From positions 1,855,501 to 1,919,500 of the forward strand of contig JAKOON010000017.1 of assembly GCA_022577435.1 (NCBI GenBank): DNA of 64,000 nucleotides, given 5' to 3'. The DNA is from Embiotoca jacksoni. Its lineage: Eukaryota > Chordata > Actinopteri > Embiotocidae. Positions 12,762 through 25,645 of this stretch are shown piece by piece. The notes beneath the pieces were generated by a model that had not been told where the DNA came from, did not search any database, and was given only the letters and a program-made list of their open reading frames with translations. A program made the translations under genes and the position numbers. The number at the start of each line of letters is the position of its first letter. The stretch's first letter is position 1.

Positions 12762-14660
12762 CTCTCACACAGCGACTTCCTGGTTGCTAGGTTACGACAC
12801 TTGTAGCCGCCATCCATAGTCTGAAGGTGCTCTTTGCATGGGCAGAAGGCAGCCTTATTTTTCATCCGTCATTTGAAATTTAAAAGAGCAGAAATGGAAA
12901 AATGTGCATTGTCAATTAGGGGAACACCAGGCACAGTATGAAGGACATCCGACAGATCAATTTGTACAAAGATGGCTTGTATTTCAGATGCACCATGGAA
13001 ACAGAGACGACTTTAAATTGCCTCAGCTAACAGCCACAGCAGGAGGATTTGACAGGAAGTGGAACATTTCAGATCCCACTCGTGTTTTCCTGTGTGTCTG
13101 TTATTAATAGTGAATATCAATGCCAATTTTGACCTGTTATCCACCACTGAGACAACAACCAAATACATCATGATATTAAATAATTTCACAATAACTCATT
13201 ATCAATTGTATATTTACACAAATCATGTTTTCTGAAACAAATACATAAAAACCACGTATCCATCTTCTGCTTTGTAATGTTTTGCAACAAACTGGCAGCC
13301 TATCTTATAGTACCTCAGAGTAAGTACTCACAGAAAAAGAACAAAATGAGGACTGGCTTACACACACGACTTTTGTGGGGCAAAGTAGCTCACAAAATAT
13401 CCCAGTTCAAATCCAGATACAGCTGTTTCACGAGGCATAAATCCTCTGAAAACATACAGCGAAAAGCTGTTCATCAGTATGGTAAAGGTCATTGTGCTTT
13501 GCTGATGGACAATGTGCCAAGTATCATATCGAATATAAATGAACAGCGTAACTGGCATTACACACAGGTCATTTCCTAGCACATTTATCAAAGCACCAGT
13601 GAGGCCTGTGTAAACATTCTTACAACACCGCTCAGCCTCTACTCACTCACTCATTCTATTAATGAAACTGTTATATTCGTCTAGTAGACGAGTAGATACA
13701 TAATTAACAAATCACACAGCAAAAGTAACATGAATTCCTTGAAATACAATTGTATTTCTTTGGTTCCAAGGTCAATACAGTGGGAAGTTAACAATTTATT
13801 CTTATTCACAGAGTGAGTTGAAACATAAACCATTCAAAGGCCATTATTTGAAATGATGCAGAACCACAATCAAAACGTCTTTTCCCCATCAAACATGTAA
13901 TTCAGTAATCCAGAGAGTCATTATTTTGAGTTATTCCCCATCAAATAACTGTTTTGTAACTCCACTGTGTGACAAATACACGAAAAAGCACACAAACACA
14001 AAGGCACAATCAAAAACATACACACACCCTCGCCCATTAGAGACTCAAGTTCAAACAAGTCTGCACCGCAGGGCAGGGCCCACATTTCATCAGGGAGGGG
14101 GGTCAAAGTTGAGGCCCCAAGGACATGCCGTTTCCTCTCCCTCCCCTGGTTGCAGAGGGTGAGGTGGACATTGTTTACTGGCCGCCTGGTCTCCCTGTGG
14201 ACAGGAGGGAGTTGGCTCGCTTTTAGAGCTCAGCCAGTCAAGGTGATTTAAACCACCTAAAGTCCAGGCATTATAGACCAGTCCTGGCTCCCCATTCCTA
14301 TACAGTTCCTGTCTTTCATTCCTCCCCCAGTAAAAAGATCACAGTGCTTGTGTTTCTGTGTTTTCAGGGGGTTGTTATCGTTTCCTTTGGAGCTGATTTA
14401 CAGGGTAATCTTGGGTGCTGGGCGTTACTTTTGTTGGTGTGTTCATCTGTCTTTAATTGTAGACTGCGATACGGTGGCCCTGGGATGCAAAATGCATTTC
14501 AACAGTAAGAAAAGGAAAACACAAAGACATTACAAAAACATGACATTGTATCAGAAACCAAACGAGATCAATTATTCTTGATGCATATGATGACCAGACC
14601 AGATGACTCAAAAGTAACACTCAGTAATCAGCGTTGGATCATTCAAATTATTCTTATATG
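12757..14660. other. Non-coding stretch, no gene seen
   Basis: No supported gene on either strand. Around 14040-14350 the sequence becomes more GC-rich and is free of simple repeats. Confidence 0.55.
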
Positions 14661-15725
14661 GTTTGGCCCTGTTCACACCTAGCATTAACAATTGTAGGTG
14701 ATACCATATCAAACACACACACACACTTCTTAGTATGTTTAGTTCCCATTTTGCATCAACAAGCGATTCCACATGCATCTCAAGTGACCACTTGTGAACG
14801 GTTCTCACTTCAACGCTCAATATGCAAATAAACACTGCATCACATGCAATAAACAAGTAAATAATTAAATGCAAGGAGACAGGAGTCAAAGCAACAAGCA
14901 TTTAGCAAAATGAAACACTCTTGCTCACTGGAGCCTCATTTTTAATGCATCGCCAGTTAGCCTACTTATGATCTGTTTCACATGTCAATTATTACTGTAA
15001 ATCTTTCTATCAAATTATGTTGTCATATAACATTTGAATTGCTCTTAAAGAAATTCTACCATGTCTTTTCTTTTATTTCCATTCCACTTGTGTCGACTTT
15101 TTAAAAATGCTGTGTAAATAAAAGTGATGATGTTGATGCCTTCATATCACTGACCTGATATATTGCATTCAAGACATTTAACATAATACTGTGTGATAAA
15201 TGGTTTGACATTATTAGGATGGCGAATAATCTGATGAAGAAAATGAACCGACTCAATTAAGGGTGTCAGGTTCTGATTGCTTGCTTTCTTTGTGCTCAAA
15301 ATGCACAAATGGAACTCCTTCTTAAAACTTATAAACTGAACCCAGAGAAGGCCATAGTGAAACAAGAGTCAGGTAGAAAGCCTGTGTTTTTATTCACTAA
15401 ACAGCTACTTCATAGTCTACAGGTTCAGTTTGCAGTTTGCAAGTAAATCTCTCCTACTTTCTACATCGATGATCGGCCCTTGGCAGAATCACACAGGAAT
15501 GTTTTTCTATTGGACATTATTTGGTTAGAAAGTTAATGTCAGTTCGGTAAGTGGTCCTTCAAATGGCCCAGGACACATTCACAGACAAACTGCTAAAATA
15601 ATGTGTCCATGTGCATCGCAGACCACAAATGTGTCTTGTGTGCATTCACACCTTTATTTAGAGTCGTCCACTTGTGATCAGGTCACCCAAAATGCATTTG
15701 AATGCACAGTGTGAATGGAGCCAGT
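14660..15725. repeat. Possible non-autonomous DNA transposon (end-like segments)
   Basis: The left segment (about 14668-14800) starts 'ccctgttcacacctagcatt' and includes 'agtgaccacttgtgaac'. The right segment (about 15635-15722) includes 'gtcgtccacttgtgatca', 'ggtcacccaaaatgcattt' and ends 'gtgtgaatggagcc'. Read in reverse complement, the right end resembles the left end in layout (ttcacac, a gcatt motif, then a tcacttg-type block). I recall similar sequence as a common fish repeat. Whether these are the two termini of one element or two separate fragments is not settled. Confidence 0.35.
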
Positions 15726-17671
15726 GATTGCCTAATATGATTCGCAGTGGTGTGCCCCTTTTGTACCAAGGTGGAAGAAAGAGTTTGGAGGCTGGGGTGG
15801 TGAATGGACATGCAGTGCTCTGACTTTGATATATTAGACAGGTGTTTGCAATTCTGCAATAGCATTCTCCTTTTCAGCCATTGCCAAACCTTAAACAACT
15901 AAACCTACACCTAACTGCACTACTGTATTTATTTCTTGACCTAATCATACCATAGTTGCTATACACAGATACTGAAGAAACCTAACTATAGTAAAAATAA
16001 TTTGATATTAGTATTCTTATGAGAGCACTTGAGCACTTGTAATGTATGGGCAAGGTGTTTCTGTTTTGTCTCAGTGCCTCACAGACGGTCACGCTGCATT
16101 TTTAGTTCCTAATTTTCCCTCTAGAGATTTATGCATTTATTCATTAATCTGTTTCATAATGGTAAACTAGGTCAATTAAATTCATTATAGCATGTTGCAA
16201 TTTCTTGTGTAGTATTGGAAAAAAAAAGGAACAGATGAGACGTATGCTGTTTTGTGGTTTTGTTACACAGTCTCCAGCAGCCTCGTACGAGGTACAGTAA
16301 CCCCTTATTCACACGTACAGACTTAAAGTAGCAGCCTTCCTGTTGTCTCTCATGAGCCCGAAGCCTGTGGGCATATTGAGATACTAATTTACTTTCTCCA
16401 ACTGGGCAGTTTTTTCTTTCCCCTATACCAGTGCATGACAAAATAATTCATTTCCCGAACAATCTGTTCCTGTGCATTGTTTCTCCGAGTCAAGACCTGG
16501 TGGCTTGTTTAAATGATATGGCAGACAATCTGGAAGGAAACAATAATCTGCACCTTATTGTTTTGTGTTTACTCTTAAAAACTGAAAAGGGTTTTGTGTA
16601 TTGCTGTAAAAGCGTAGTGATCTATGTTGTGATGCCCAAATGATTGTACATCGGCAATATTTTTCATTAAAAATCTGTGTACCTGAAAGTGTTTGTGTTC
16701 TCTGAAATGGGGTTGTTTCTTAAGTTTTGTATATTTGATTTGTAAAATGGGGTTATGGTTTGCACTTGAAGGCCACTGCAGCCGAGACCAAAGTACACAC
16801 ACATTCATACACTGGATTGAGTGCTTTCGGGGAAAGCTTTGCCGCCGGCATGAAGGCAGGTAATGCAGGAGATTAAATGTCTTATTAGGGAGCGAATGGG
16901 AACCAGGCAGGCCTGAGCTGAGCCAGGTCCTCTATTAACCTGTCCATCCAGGGGAGAGGCTCGTAAACAAGGGCGAGATGACAGGAAGTGCTGGGAGAGG
17001 AAGGGGAGGAGGTGCAGCGGGGAGGGCAGTACTTGTCCCTTCAAAGGAAAAGAGGAGAGAGCATTGATCTGTGGGATCCCTCTGATGTTGAGGACATGAA
17101 CACAAAAAGGTACTAACACATAGAGACGCTCTAGATGACAAGCTGTCATACTCTTTTAAGTATCCACATTGGGAGATGTGTTATTCGGGGGACTGACAAT
17201 GAATCTATCCCATTAGCCTGTGGCTAGGACTTTTTAGGGCCAATAAAAATCACTTGAATAAACCTGTGATTGATTTCAAGCGAGCGGAAATGGCAGCCTT
17301 GCAGTTCTGCCCATCTATTGCTCAGCGTAGTGAGATTTCTTCTCTTCTAGTATTCCAACACACACCCATTTCTCCAAAATGCGACGTAGCCTCAAGGAAC
17401 TGGGTTAATACGGGACACAGACAAAGAATGGGGACACTTTAGTCGACATTGACTCAACAAAAGCAAAGACAAACACACACTTACCCAAACAGACAAGTAA
17501 ATATGGTCAAGGTTGTTGAATGCCTTTGTTTCTTTTTTCTGTTATTTTTGTAGATGAAGAGAACAAACATGGCAGAGCCCAGACATTTGGATGAGATGGA
17601 TGTACCGCAAACCGAGATGAAAATCAGGACATTGATGGAGATGAGGAGTAAAATGGAAAACATAGGTCCTC
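15726..17671. other. Non-coding stretch, no gene seen
   Basis: No supported gene. An acceptor-like 'ttatttttgtag' precedes an ATG at 17554, but the open frame runs straight into a pentanucleotide repeat and no donor of good quality is present. Confidence 0.55.
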
Positions 17672-17793
17672 TCTTCTCCTCTGCTCTGCTCTGCTCTGCT
17701 CTGCTCTCCTCTCCTCTCCTCTCCTCTCCTCTCCTCTCCTCTCCTCTCCTCTCCTCTCCTCTCCTCTCCTCTCCTCTCCTCTCCTCTCCTCTC
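17672..17793. repeat. (CTCTG)n/(CTCTC)n pentanucleotide array
   Basis: The array starts with CTCTG-type units and shifts to CTCTC-type units from about 17700, giving about 120 bp of homopyrimidine on the plus strand. Translations on both strands are repetitive Ser/Leu/Pro or Arg/Gly/Glu and are not genes. Confidence 0.97.
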
Positions 17794-19888
17794 GCCCCCG
17801 CAGCCTCCTGAGCACAGCTGTCTACATGGCTGGGCTGTTTTCACTGACAGGCTGTGAGAGCCATGAAACAGGAGGGCACCAGGGACCTGGGCCACCTCGA
17901 CAACACGCGCCCCCACAATCTGCTGTTCACAGTGTACCCCAACCCTCTCTCTTTTTTTCCCTCTCTCTCCACACTAACAATCTCCTTCACTATTTCAAAT
18001 ATTTCATCCCTCAGGCTCTCTCTTTCCCTCCCGCACAATACATATTTTTGTTTGCAATGTCTCGTCTCGGCTCTATCAGATTTACTGTTTGTGCCTGTCA
18101 TTTTCTCCCCCTAATACTCCCTCCTTCTATCTGCCCTCTCATACTGTCACATCTGCATGTTTTCATTGCCTGGCTGTCGTGTCCCGTGTTTTTGCCTCAG
18201 CCACACATCATTTCTCACAAACAGAGAGATGAAATGAGGGAGGGGGAGAATGAAATGGAGAAAACAGAAAAGTCCAGGCAGATTTAGAGGAGGTTAAGAA
18301 AGCATGTGGAATAAGAGGGAGGCAGGGTGAATAAACCAACAACAAACAATTTCTTATTTTGACTGGCTGCACAGTGCAATTGCAAGGCTGCCTGGGATTT
18401 AATAAGCACTTCTTTAGCATTAGGAGTCTGCTTGTTTTCCTTGATGCTGAAGCAGAGGCGCTGCGTGGCTTCCCCCATTTTCAGCTCCAGATGGGGGTAG
18501 GAAAGAACACGGCCAGGGGCTATGGTAGGAGAGTCACTCTTTTTTTCTCACTCTCTCTCCGCTGTCTTCCCCGGCTGGGTGGAGCTTAACAGGGGCGTTT
18601 AGCTGGAGGGTAGGTGCAGGAGCTGAGGTAGTGATGGGGACAAGCTCCCCTGGAAAGCCCTATAGGGAGACAGCTTCTTTGCAGTAAATAAACATCCCAC
18701 TCTCCCTGAATGGAGCACTCCTCCCTTCATGCATCTCAAACCCTCAAGGACAGCTACACATCACTGTACACCCTCCTCCCCGCAGTTCTTCCTTTCACTG
18801 TCCCTTTCTCTCACATACATTGTTTTTTTTTTTCTTCCCCCCACTCCCAGTCATGACACACTCAGGCAAACATTGTCACCCCCCTACACATACACACCAA
18901 CTCACCAAAACCTTCTCTTAACACACCAGATCAAAGAAGATGGAAATGTGATCTTTGCAATGCCATTTTTCCCCATCCCAACCCACACCATTGTGATTTC
19001 TCTTTCCTGCGTCTCTTTTCAAGGAGAGGCAAACAACAATGAACAATGTGGGATCTGTCGTATTCTTCCCATGGGAGAGGACTTCTAACGGCATCTTCTA
19101 TTAAGGATGGAGAGGAAAGAAGAGAAGAAAAGAGGAACACCCCCACTGTGCAAACAAAATCAAAATGAGAGTCTTATCTCAGGATTTAACAGTGGTATCA
19201 GATTAGCTTTGTATTTACAGTATGTGAAGCTCATTCTGTAACCTTAAAAAAGAAAGAAAAATACATTCACTTTGCCACAAAGTAAGTCTCTGTAGGCTGT
19301 TTTAAGTCTTCAATTGAGCGTGAGGTTATTTAAAACTCTAGATAAATAGAGTAGCCACATGAGTTGGCAAAGCAGCCAAACAATCATCTTTAATGCTTCA
19401 GTTTGATACATCACAGCTCTGGGGAATTTATTCTTTCTCAACCCCTTGACTTGTCCTCCAAAACACGTCTAAATCAGGCCACGTGTGACAAGTCATCAGG
19501 AGCTGCAGCACGAAACTGAAATTCGAGGTCAGAGATAGATTTCTCACATATTTCGTAAGCAGCCACGCTTTCACCCGATACACATAACACATCTGATTAG
19601 CTCGCTGCTCAGTCCACCCACATAGGCAGCACGCAGCATATATGCTGAACACGCGCTGTATGTTCCTAGCGGCTGCCTCGACTGCTACATGTGATACTGC
19701 CTCTTATTCAAGGAGGCCTCTGCTCCTCCTCCTCCTCTGTGCTTCTCATAGACCTGTCACTGCTTGACTCTCACCACTCGGCACCGTGGGGTAGACCCAC
19801 TTCTTACACTGGTGGACTCAAGTGAAGGTCCCCAGGATAACCAGAGTGCACACACGGGCATAAACACATCACATTATACATGACTGGT
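17794..19888. other. Non-coding stretch, pyrimidine-rich in part
   Basis: No gene seen. Between 17930 and 18200 and between 18720 and 18900 the plus strand is strongly pyrimidine-rich. This creates long Ser/Leu/Pro-rich chance frames. Confidence 0.55.
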
Positions 19889-22160
19889 TCAATTAAAGGC
19901 AGCAGCAAACAGAAAAGTCTTCAATCTTGATATGAAGCAGCTGAGAGTGTCAGCAGACCTGCAGGTTTCTGGGAGTTTGTTCCAGATATGTGGAGCAGAA
20001 GAACTGAACGCTGCTTCTCCATGTTTAGTTCTGACTCTGGGAACAGAAAGGAGACCCATCCCAGATGACCTGAGGGGTCTGGAGGGTTCCTAAGGTCGCA
20101 GCAGATCACAAATGTATTTTGGCCCTAAACCATTCAGTGCTTTATAAACCAACAGCAGGATTGTAAAGTCAATTCTTTGTTGAACAGGAAGCCAGTGTAA
20201 AGACGTCAGAACTGGAGTGATGTGATCCACTTTCTTGGTCTTAGTGAGGACTCGAGCTGCAGCGTTCTGAATCAGCTGCAGCTGTCGGATTGACTTTTTA
20301 CAGAGACCCTTAAACACACCGTTACAATAGTCGAGTTTACTGAAGATGAATGCATGGACAAGTTTTTCCAAATCCTGTTGAGACATACGTCCTCTAATCC
20401 TTGATATATTCTTTAGGTGACAGTAGGCTGATTTTGTAATTGTCTTGATGTGGCTGTTCAGATTGAGGTCTGAATCCATAACTACACCTAGATTTCTGGC
20501 TCGGTTTGTGGTTTTTAACATCAGTGATTGAAACTGAGCGCTGACTTTCAATCATTCGTCCTTGGCCCCAAATACAATTACTTCTGTTTTATCTTTGTTT
20601 AATTGAAGAAAATTCTGGCACATCCAGTTGTTGATTTGTTCAAAGCATTTACCCAACCCTTGTATGGGGTTATAGTCCCCTGGCGATATAGTTATGTAGA
20701 TTTGTGTGTCGTCTGCATAATTATGATAACACATTTTGTTTCTTTCTATAATCAGAGCCAGTGGAAGCATGTAGATGGTGAACAGAAGAGGCCCCAGAAT
20801 TGAACCTTGGAGAACACACATATCATTTTAGTCTGCTCTGATGTGTAATTAGCTACAGACACAAAGTATTATCGGTCCTTCAAGTAGGATTCAAACAAGT
20901 TTAGTGCTGTGCCAGCGAGTCCCACCCAGATTTTTAGTCTATCCAGTAGTATGTCATGGTCGACCGTGTCGAATGCAGCACTGAGATCCAGTAATACTAA
21001 GACTGAAATTCTGCCATTGTCTGTGTTTAAGTTGATGTTGTTGAAAACCTTAACAAGAGCAGTTTCAGTACTGTGGTGCTGTCGAAAGCCTGACTGGAAG
21101 ACATCAAAAGCAATTATTTACGGCCAAGAAGTCGTTCAACTGTTGAAAAACCGCTTTTTCAATTATTTTACTTAAAAGTGGGAGGCTTGATGTTGGCCAA
21201 TAATTTGTCATTGTTGCGGAGTCTAAATAAGCCTTTTTTAGGAGTGGTTTAATAACTGCAGTTTTTAGGGCCTGTGGGAAGACACCTGAGAGAAGGGATG
21301 TGTTTACAATTTGTAAAAGATCAGTGGTCATGCAGTTTGAAATATTTTTTAAAAAAGTGTGTTGGTATAATATCCAAGCAGCAGGAGAAGGACTTCAGAT
21401 GTTGTATAATATCTTCCAGACTTCCATGGTTGTTTGAATGAAATTGTGTCATGATATTTGAATGGATATTATTTGGAGATGTGGACAGCACATATCCTGT
21501 GGTTGGTGTGGAGGCACTTACTGCTTGTCTAATTTTCAGAATTTTGTCAGTAGAAAAGGAGGCAAATTGATTGCATGCCCAAGTGGATTGGAGTTCAGCA
21601 GCTACGGACACTGGAGGGTTTGTTAGCCTGTCGACGGTAGCAAATAATGTGCGTGTATTGTTATTGTTTTTGGTTATGATGTCAGAGAAGAAGGACTGCC
21701 TTGCATTTCTCAGTTCCAAATTATAATTGCGAAGTCTTTCTTTATAGATGTCACAGTGAACCTGGAGATTTGTTTTTCGACACTCTCTTTTCTCTATTCT
21801 GACTAGCGTGGCATTTCTCCAGGGAGATCTTTGCTTACCAGAGACAACCTTCACTTCAGTGGGTGCAGTGGCATCAATCACATTTTTTACTTTAGAATTG
21901 AAGCTATCTACAAGCTCATTGACTGAGATGCCAGAGAGGGCTGGTGTGGAGGAGAACTTCTGAGTAAATAGTTCACTGGTGTTTTCAGGGATGTAACACT
22001 TTATCACAACCTCTGTTTGGACATTTGTGTGCAAGGAGATTGCACTCTCAAAGAAAAGACAGAAGGAGGAGCTCATTTCATCCACATCTGAAAAGTAGAA
22101 ATCAACTCCAAGTATGTCAGATGACTTTGCTGAGTCAGCCAGAGGGAAAACACCTTTCTC
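19889..22160 (-). mobile_element. L2/CR1-group non-LTR retrotransposon remnant (reverse transcriptase)
   Basis: Read right to left, the pieces follow the order of an L2-like ORF2. The linker after the endonuclease is at about 22160-21330 (SPWRNATLVRIEKRECRK). The RT fingers follow (AVIKPLLKK at about 21260; FQSGFRQHHST near 21090). The catalytic aspartate block LDLSAAFDTVDH is near 20975, and GSILGPLLF is at about 20810. The second catalytic block, YADDTQIY, is near 20705. The C-terminal region holds LDYCNGVFKGL and ITPVLTSLHWLPVQQR, and the last segment ends LKTFLFAAAFN with a stop at 19889. Frameshifts occur near 21325, 21110, 20815 and 20090, and there is an in-frame stop near 20870, so the copy is dead. 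The endonuclease domain is missing, meaning the copy is 5'-truncated, as is usual for LINEs. Clade assignment is from motif recognition; Rex1-like elements would be the main alternative. Confidence 0.9.
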
Positions 22161-22360
22161 TGGATGTAGAACCGATATTTATTTGTTTGACAAATTCTCC
22201 ACTGCATTGTTGCACTGTGACTCCACCCCTTTTCTAACCAACTTTTGAGTTTAAATTACTCCACACATCCATTAACTCAATGACACAGATGTCTGGCTGC
22301 AAGAGATTAGGACGGACAAAAGAAACAATTTCCCGTCCAGCGTCTACTGCATCTACTACT

Positions 22361-22790
22361 ACTATGCCAACCCACTCTCAACACAAAATGTGTAGTGACT
22401 ATGTTGGTCCACAGAGCAAAACAAATTGTGAGATGCCAACGTTTAGGTAACAAAACCGCCTGATTCGGTTTAGGAAAACATCACAGTTTGGGTTAAATTA
22501 AGTTCATTGCTTATGTTAATAACGTTAGCAACATAAGTTACATCAGTTAAATACAATACGAACTATAAGTGTACTTGCTGATGTTGCTTGATTTGTTTAA
22601 ACACTGCTCTTCTCGGTGAAATTTTAGTGTTTGATCCATCCAACCACCTCGACCTCCTTCCTCTGAGGACAGTGTCCCTCCTTCTAATTCTTCACATGAC
22701 TTCCTTCTTCAATTACCTGGTCACAACAGTTGCCATCTCACAAATCTTTGTCCGTTATTGTGATTATTAATACATTTTCTGAGGAACAAA
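22361..22790. repeat. Possible dispersed repeat fragment
   Basis: The stretch 'ccaacccactctcaacacaaaatg' followed by 'aggtaacaaaaccgcctgattcggtttagg' and 'cacagtttgggttaaattaag' resembles a common percomorph short repeat that I recall. No coding capacity is visible. The family name and borders are uncertain. Confidence 0.35.
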
Positions 22791-23273
22791 CTAGGTCTAA
22801 CACATTTTGATGCGAGACAATGCATGTGCACATACAGCTGTGGGCCTGCATAAGAAGTGTTAAGGTTACCTCCAGCTACCATACATGTGAAGTGGCTGAT
22901 GTCTTTGATGTCAAAATGATGAGAGCATAGAAGAACACAAAAGCAGCGGTCCAGCGTCAGATCTACACAGGAGGATATTTGAGCCCAAAAGTCCCCTCTG
23001 GTTTAACTTATTCATTCGATGCCTTCACATGGAATATACAAAGCCATCAATAGTGATTCAAAAGAGGAATGCTGTTGAGGGAATGAGCTGTGGTATACTG
23101 TAAAGTTTTAGATCAAAAGAAACATATGGCGTGCACATGGTAGTGTCTCAAACAAGATATTCAGTGTCAGTGGTATACACACAATATCAAACATCTTTTT
23201 TGTTTTTATATTTTCTTTTTACCTACTTCCTAATTAATTACACAAAATGGCTACTTTATAGGCTGCCACATTT
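22791..23273. other. Non-coding stretch, no gene seen
   Basis: Unique-looking AT-rich sequence without supported features. Confidence 0.5.
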
Positions 23274-23494
<221 letters not shown>

Positions 23495-24949
23495 TGTCTG
23501 CAAAACTGTCTATTATACAACACCATAACTGAGGAACGGAAGGAGAGATTGTTACCATATTTCACATTTGAGTAGAGATTCTTTTGGTGACACAAATTTT
23601 GGGTCTCCACCTTAAAACTGCAGTGATTCTGTAAGTTTAGAAGTACCACAGGGTTGAATTATTTTATCCCTGTTTCAGTTAGCATAGTGTTAAACCAGAT
23701 TTTAGCTGATTCGATTGTTGGAAATCTCTAGGGAGGCTTGATCTGCCTAAATGAGCATGCTCATTTAGCATTGATCACATTTACAGTATATGTAAAAGTC
23801 ATGCATTAGGCCTATAGCTTTAAGACCAGCTAGTAGTTACTTTAATCTCAGAAATGGTTTATGATTAACCTGTGCAACCCAATCCTGATCAAGGTCTGGT
23901 AACTTTCAAGTTCAGCCATAATATCTCCTTGCTCAGCATGTATCCGAGCATGCCCATAAAGTGTGTAAGATGTAGACAGGCGAAAACAGAACTGAAATGA
24001 GTTCATATCCAATACTGCTGTGCTTTTATATCAGGGTGTTTTTTTTTCTAAGTGCTGATTTTCCTTTAAGTTTTAGAGTTTGAAGACCTTGTAGCTGATA
24101 TTAATGTTTTTAGTATTTATGGACAAAAAATATTATAAAATGATCAACTTGCTACCTTGAAAAGAAATGCAGTGAAACATCTTTTTTTTTTCAATTGCAA
24201 TTACTCCAGTAGTCAGAAGTATTATGTACTGTGTGGGCATTTTTGCATGCAGGACAGCTGGCTGATGCAGCGATGTTCTGGAGGAGGTCATCATTCAGTG
24301 GCTGCACGCCGTGCCTGTCAAAATAGAAATCCCTGCAGTTTTACTCAGCATTAGTATGTGGAAGTGAAACCGTACTGCTCCTCCTGAGCCTTGAGAGTGA
24401 AAACTACTACTACAGCTCAGTGTGATGGCCCGAGCAGAACTGACACAAACAGAGTGGATGACTAACTCCATCCTACATTCCTATAGGAGCTTTGTACAAT
24501 GCAAACAAGTAGAAAGGCTTGTGAGGGTCAAACAACAAAGACAGGAGTGGGAGAATGGGCGAAGGAGCTGAGGAGTGGGAGGAATTGAGGACGCAGGAAA
24601 TGGCGTGAGAAACACAGGCCATTGCTGGAACAATAATGACTTCCACTAATTGTGTTTCCTATGGCCAGTGTGAGCGTGGTGACATTTTAGTTCTGTGTTT
24701 GTCGGTCAAAGGATGAGCTAATTAATATGGTAATTTAGCCCCAACGCCTCCAGTGACAACCACACCCCCTCGTTAGCAGCCACAAGGACAAGGGTCGGAT
24801 GCACCAGGAGATAGAGACGCACACATTCGTTTTTTTCTGGCCTTGCCTTCTCAGCAGCCCTGGAGTCACAAGACTCTGTCTCTGCAATAGGAACAAGTGA
24901 TTATTTCTGAAAAATGGGGAACTTTGTCAAAATGTATCCCACCCACACA

Positions 24950-24952
<3 letters not shown>

Positions 24953-24989
<37 letters not shown>
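24953..24989. repeat. (TC)n microsatellite
   Basis: A pure TC tract of about 37 bp. Confidence 0.95.
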
Positions 24990-24992
<3 letters not shown>

Positions 24993-25110
24993 TGGTTCTC
25001 ACACACAAACTTTCATGTGGAGCATGCGTGGGCACACACATGCATTGGTGGGTATAAACACACACAGCTGCGCAAATATGCAAACACACACTTGGAGGCA
25101 AACATGCGCG

Positions 25111-25111
<1 letters not shown>

Positions 25112-25147
<36 letters not shown>
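25112..25147. repeat. (CA)n microsatellite
   Basis: A pure CA tract of about 36 bp inside a broader CA-rich zone (25000-25147). Confidence 0.95.
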
Positions 25148-25152
<5 letters not shown>

Positions 25153-25434
25153 CTCTGAGGCATGTTGTTTGATTGATCCCACCAAGCCAAGGGCATCTCT
25201 GCCTGTGAGGAGTCATGTGACATTCAGCATTATTCTACCAGCATCAGTGATGAAGTAGAAGAGGGTGAAAACTCCAACAAAGGTTCTTTTTTTTTTACCT
25301 CCAAAAGGCATTATAGAATCTCTATGAACCAGATTTTCTTTTACATATTGCATCAGGTACAGGATTTATCTATTTCCACCGACTTCCAAAAAGACATGCA
25401 ATAGTCAGAGTGTTTTCAGCACTCTCTACAGGAC

Positions 25435-25645
25435 CAACATGTCCTCATACCGAAACAACAGAATAGCTCATTTGAAAATGACCAACAAGAGCCGGTGGAC
25501 AAACCGTCCCTTCTGGGCTACTGTACAAACATGGTGGCGCAACATGGTGCCCTCCATCGAAGCGGGCCCACTCCCTATGTACGTTGTACAGTAGACATGA
25601 AGGACTCAAGGATTCAAGGGCAATGAAAACACAATAAGCCTCATA
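25435..25645. repeat. Dispersed fish repeat fragment
   Basis: The segment includes 'aaaatgaccaacaagagccg', 'gtggacaaaccgtccctt', 'tgggctactgtacaaacatgg' and 'cccactccctatgtacgt'. I recognise this block as a common short dispersed repeat of percomorph genomes. No protein is encoded. Superfamily unknown to me. Confidence 0.45.

Larger units (their letters stand above)
23495..25430. other. Non-coding stretch with small microsatellites
   Basis: No gene seen. (TC)n lies at 24953-24989 and (CA)n at 25112-25147. The segment 24590-24790 is repeat-free and contains CTAATTAATATGG and other TAAT cores, so it is a candidate regulatory element (see findings). Confidence 0.55.

Noticed and set aside
17542..17916. 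Minus-strand Arg/Gly/Glu-rich frame and plus-strand Ser/Leu-rich frame
   Set aside because: Both are translations of the pentanucleotide array.
20909..21175. Plus-strand frame across the LINE
   Set aside because: It is antisense to the conserved LSAAFDTVDH region of the reverse transcriptase.
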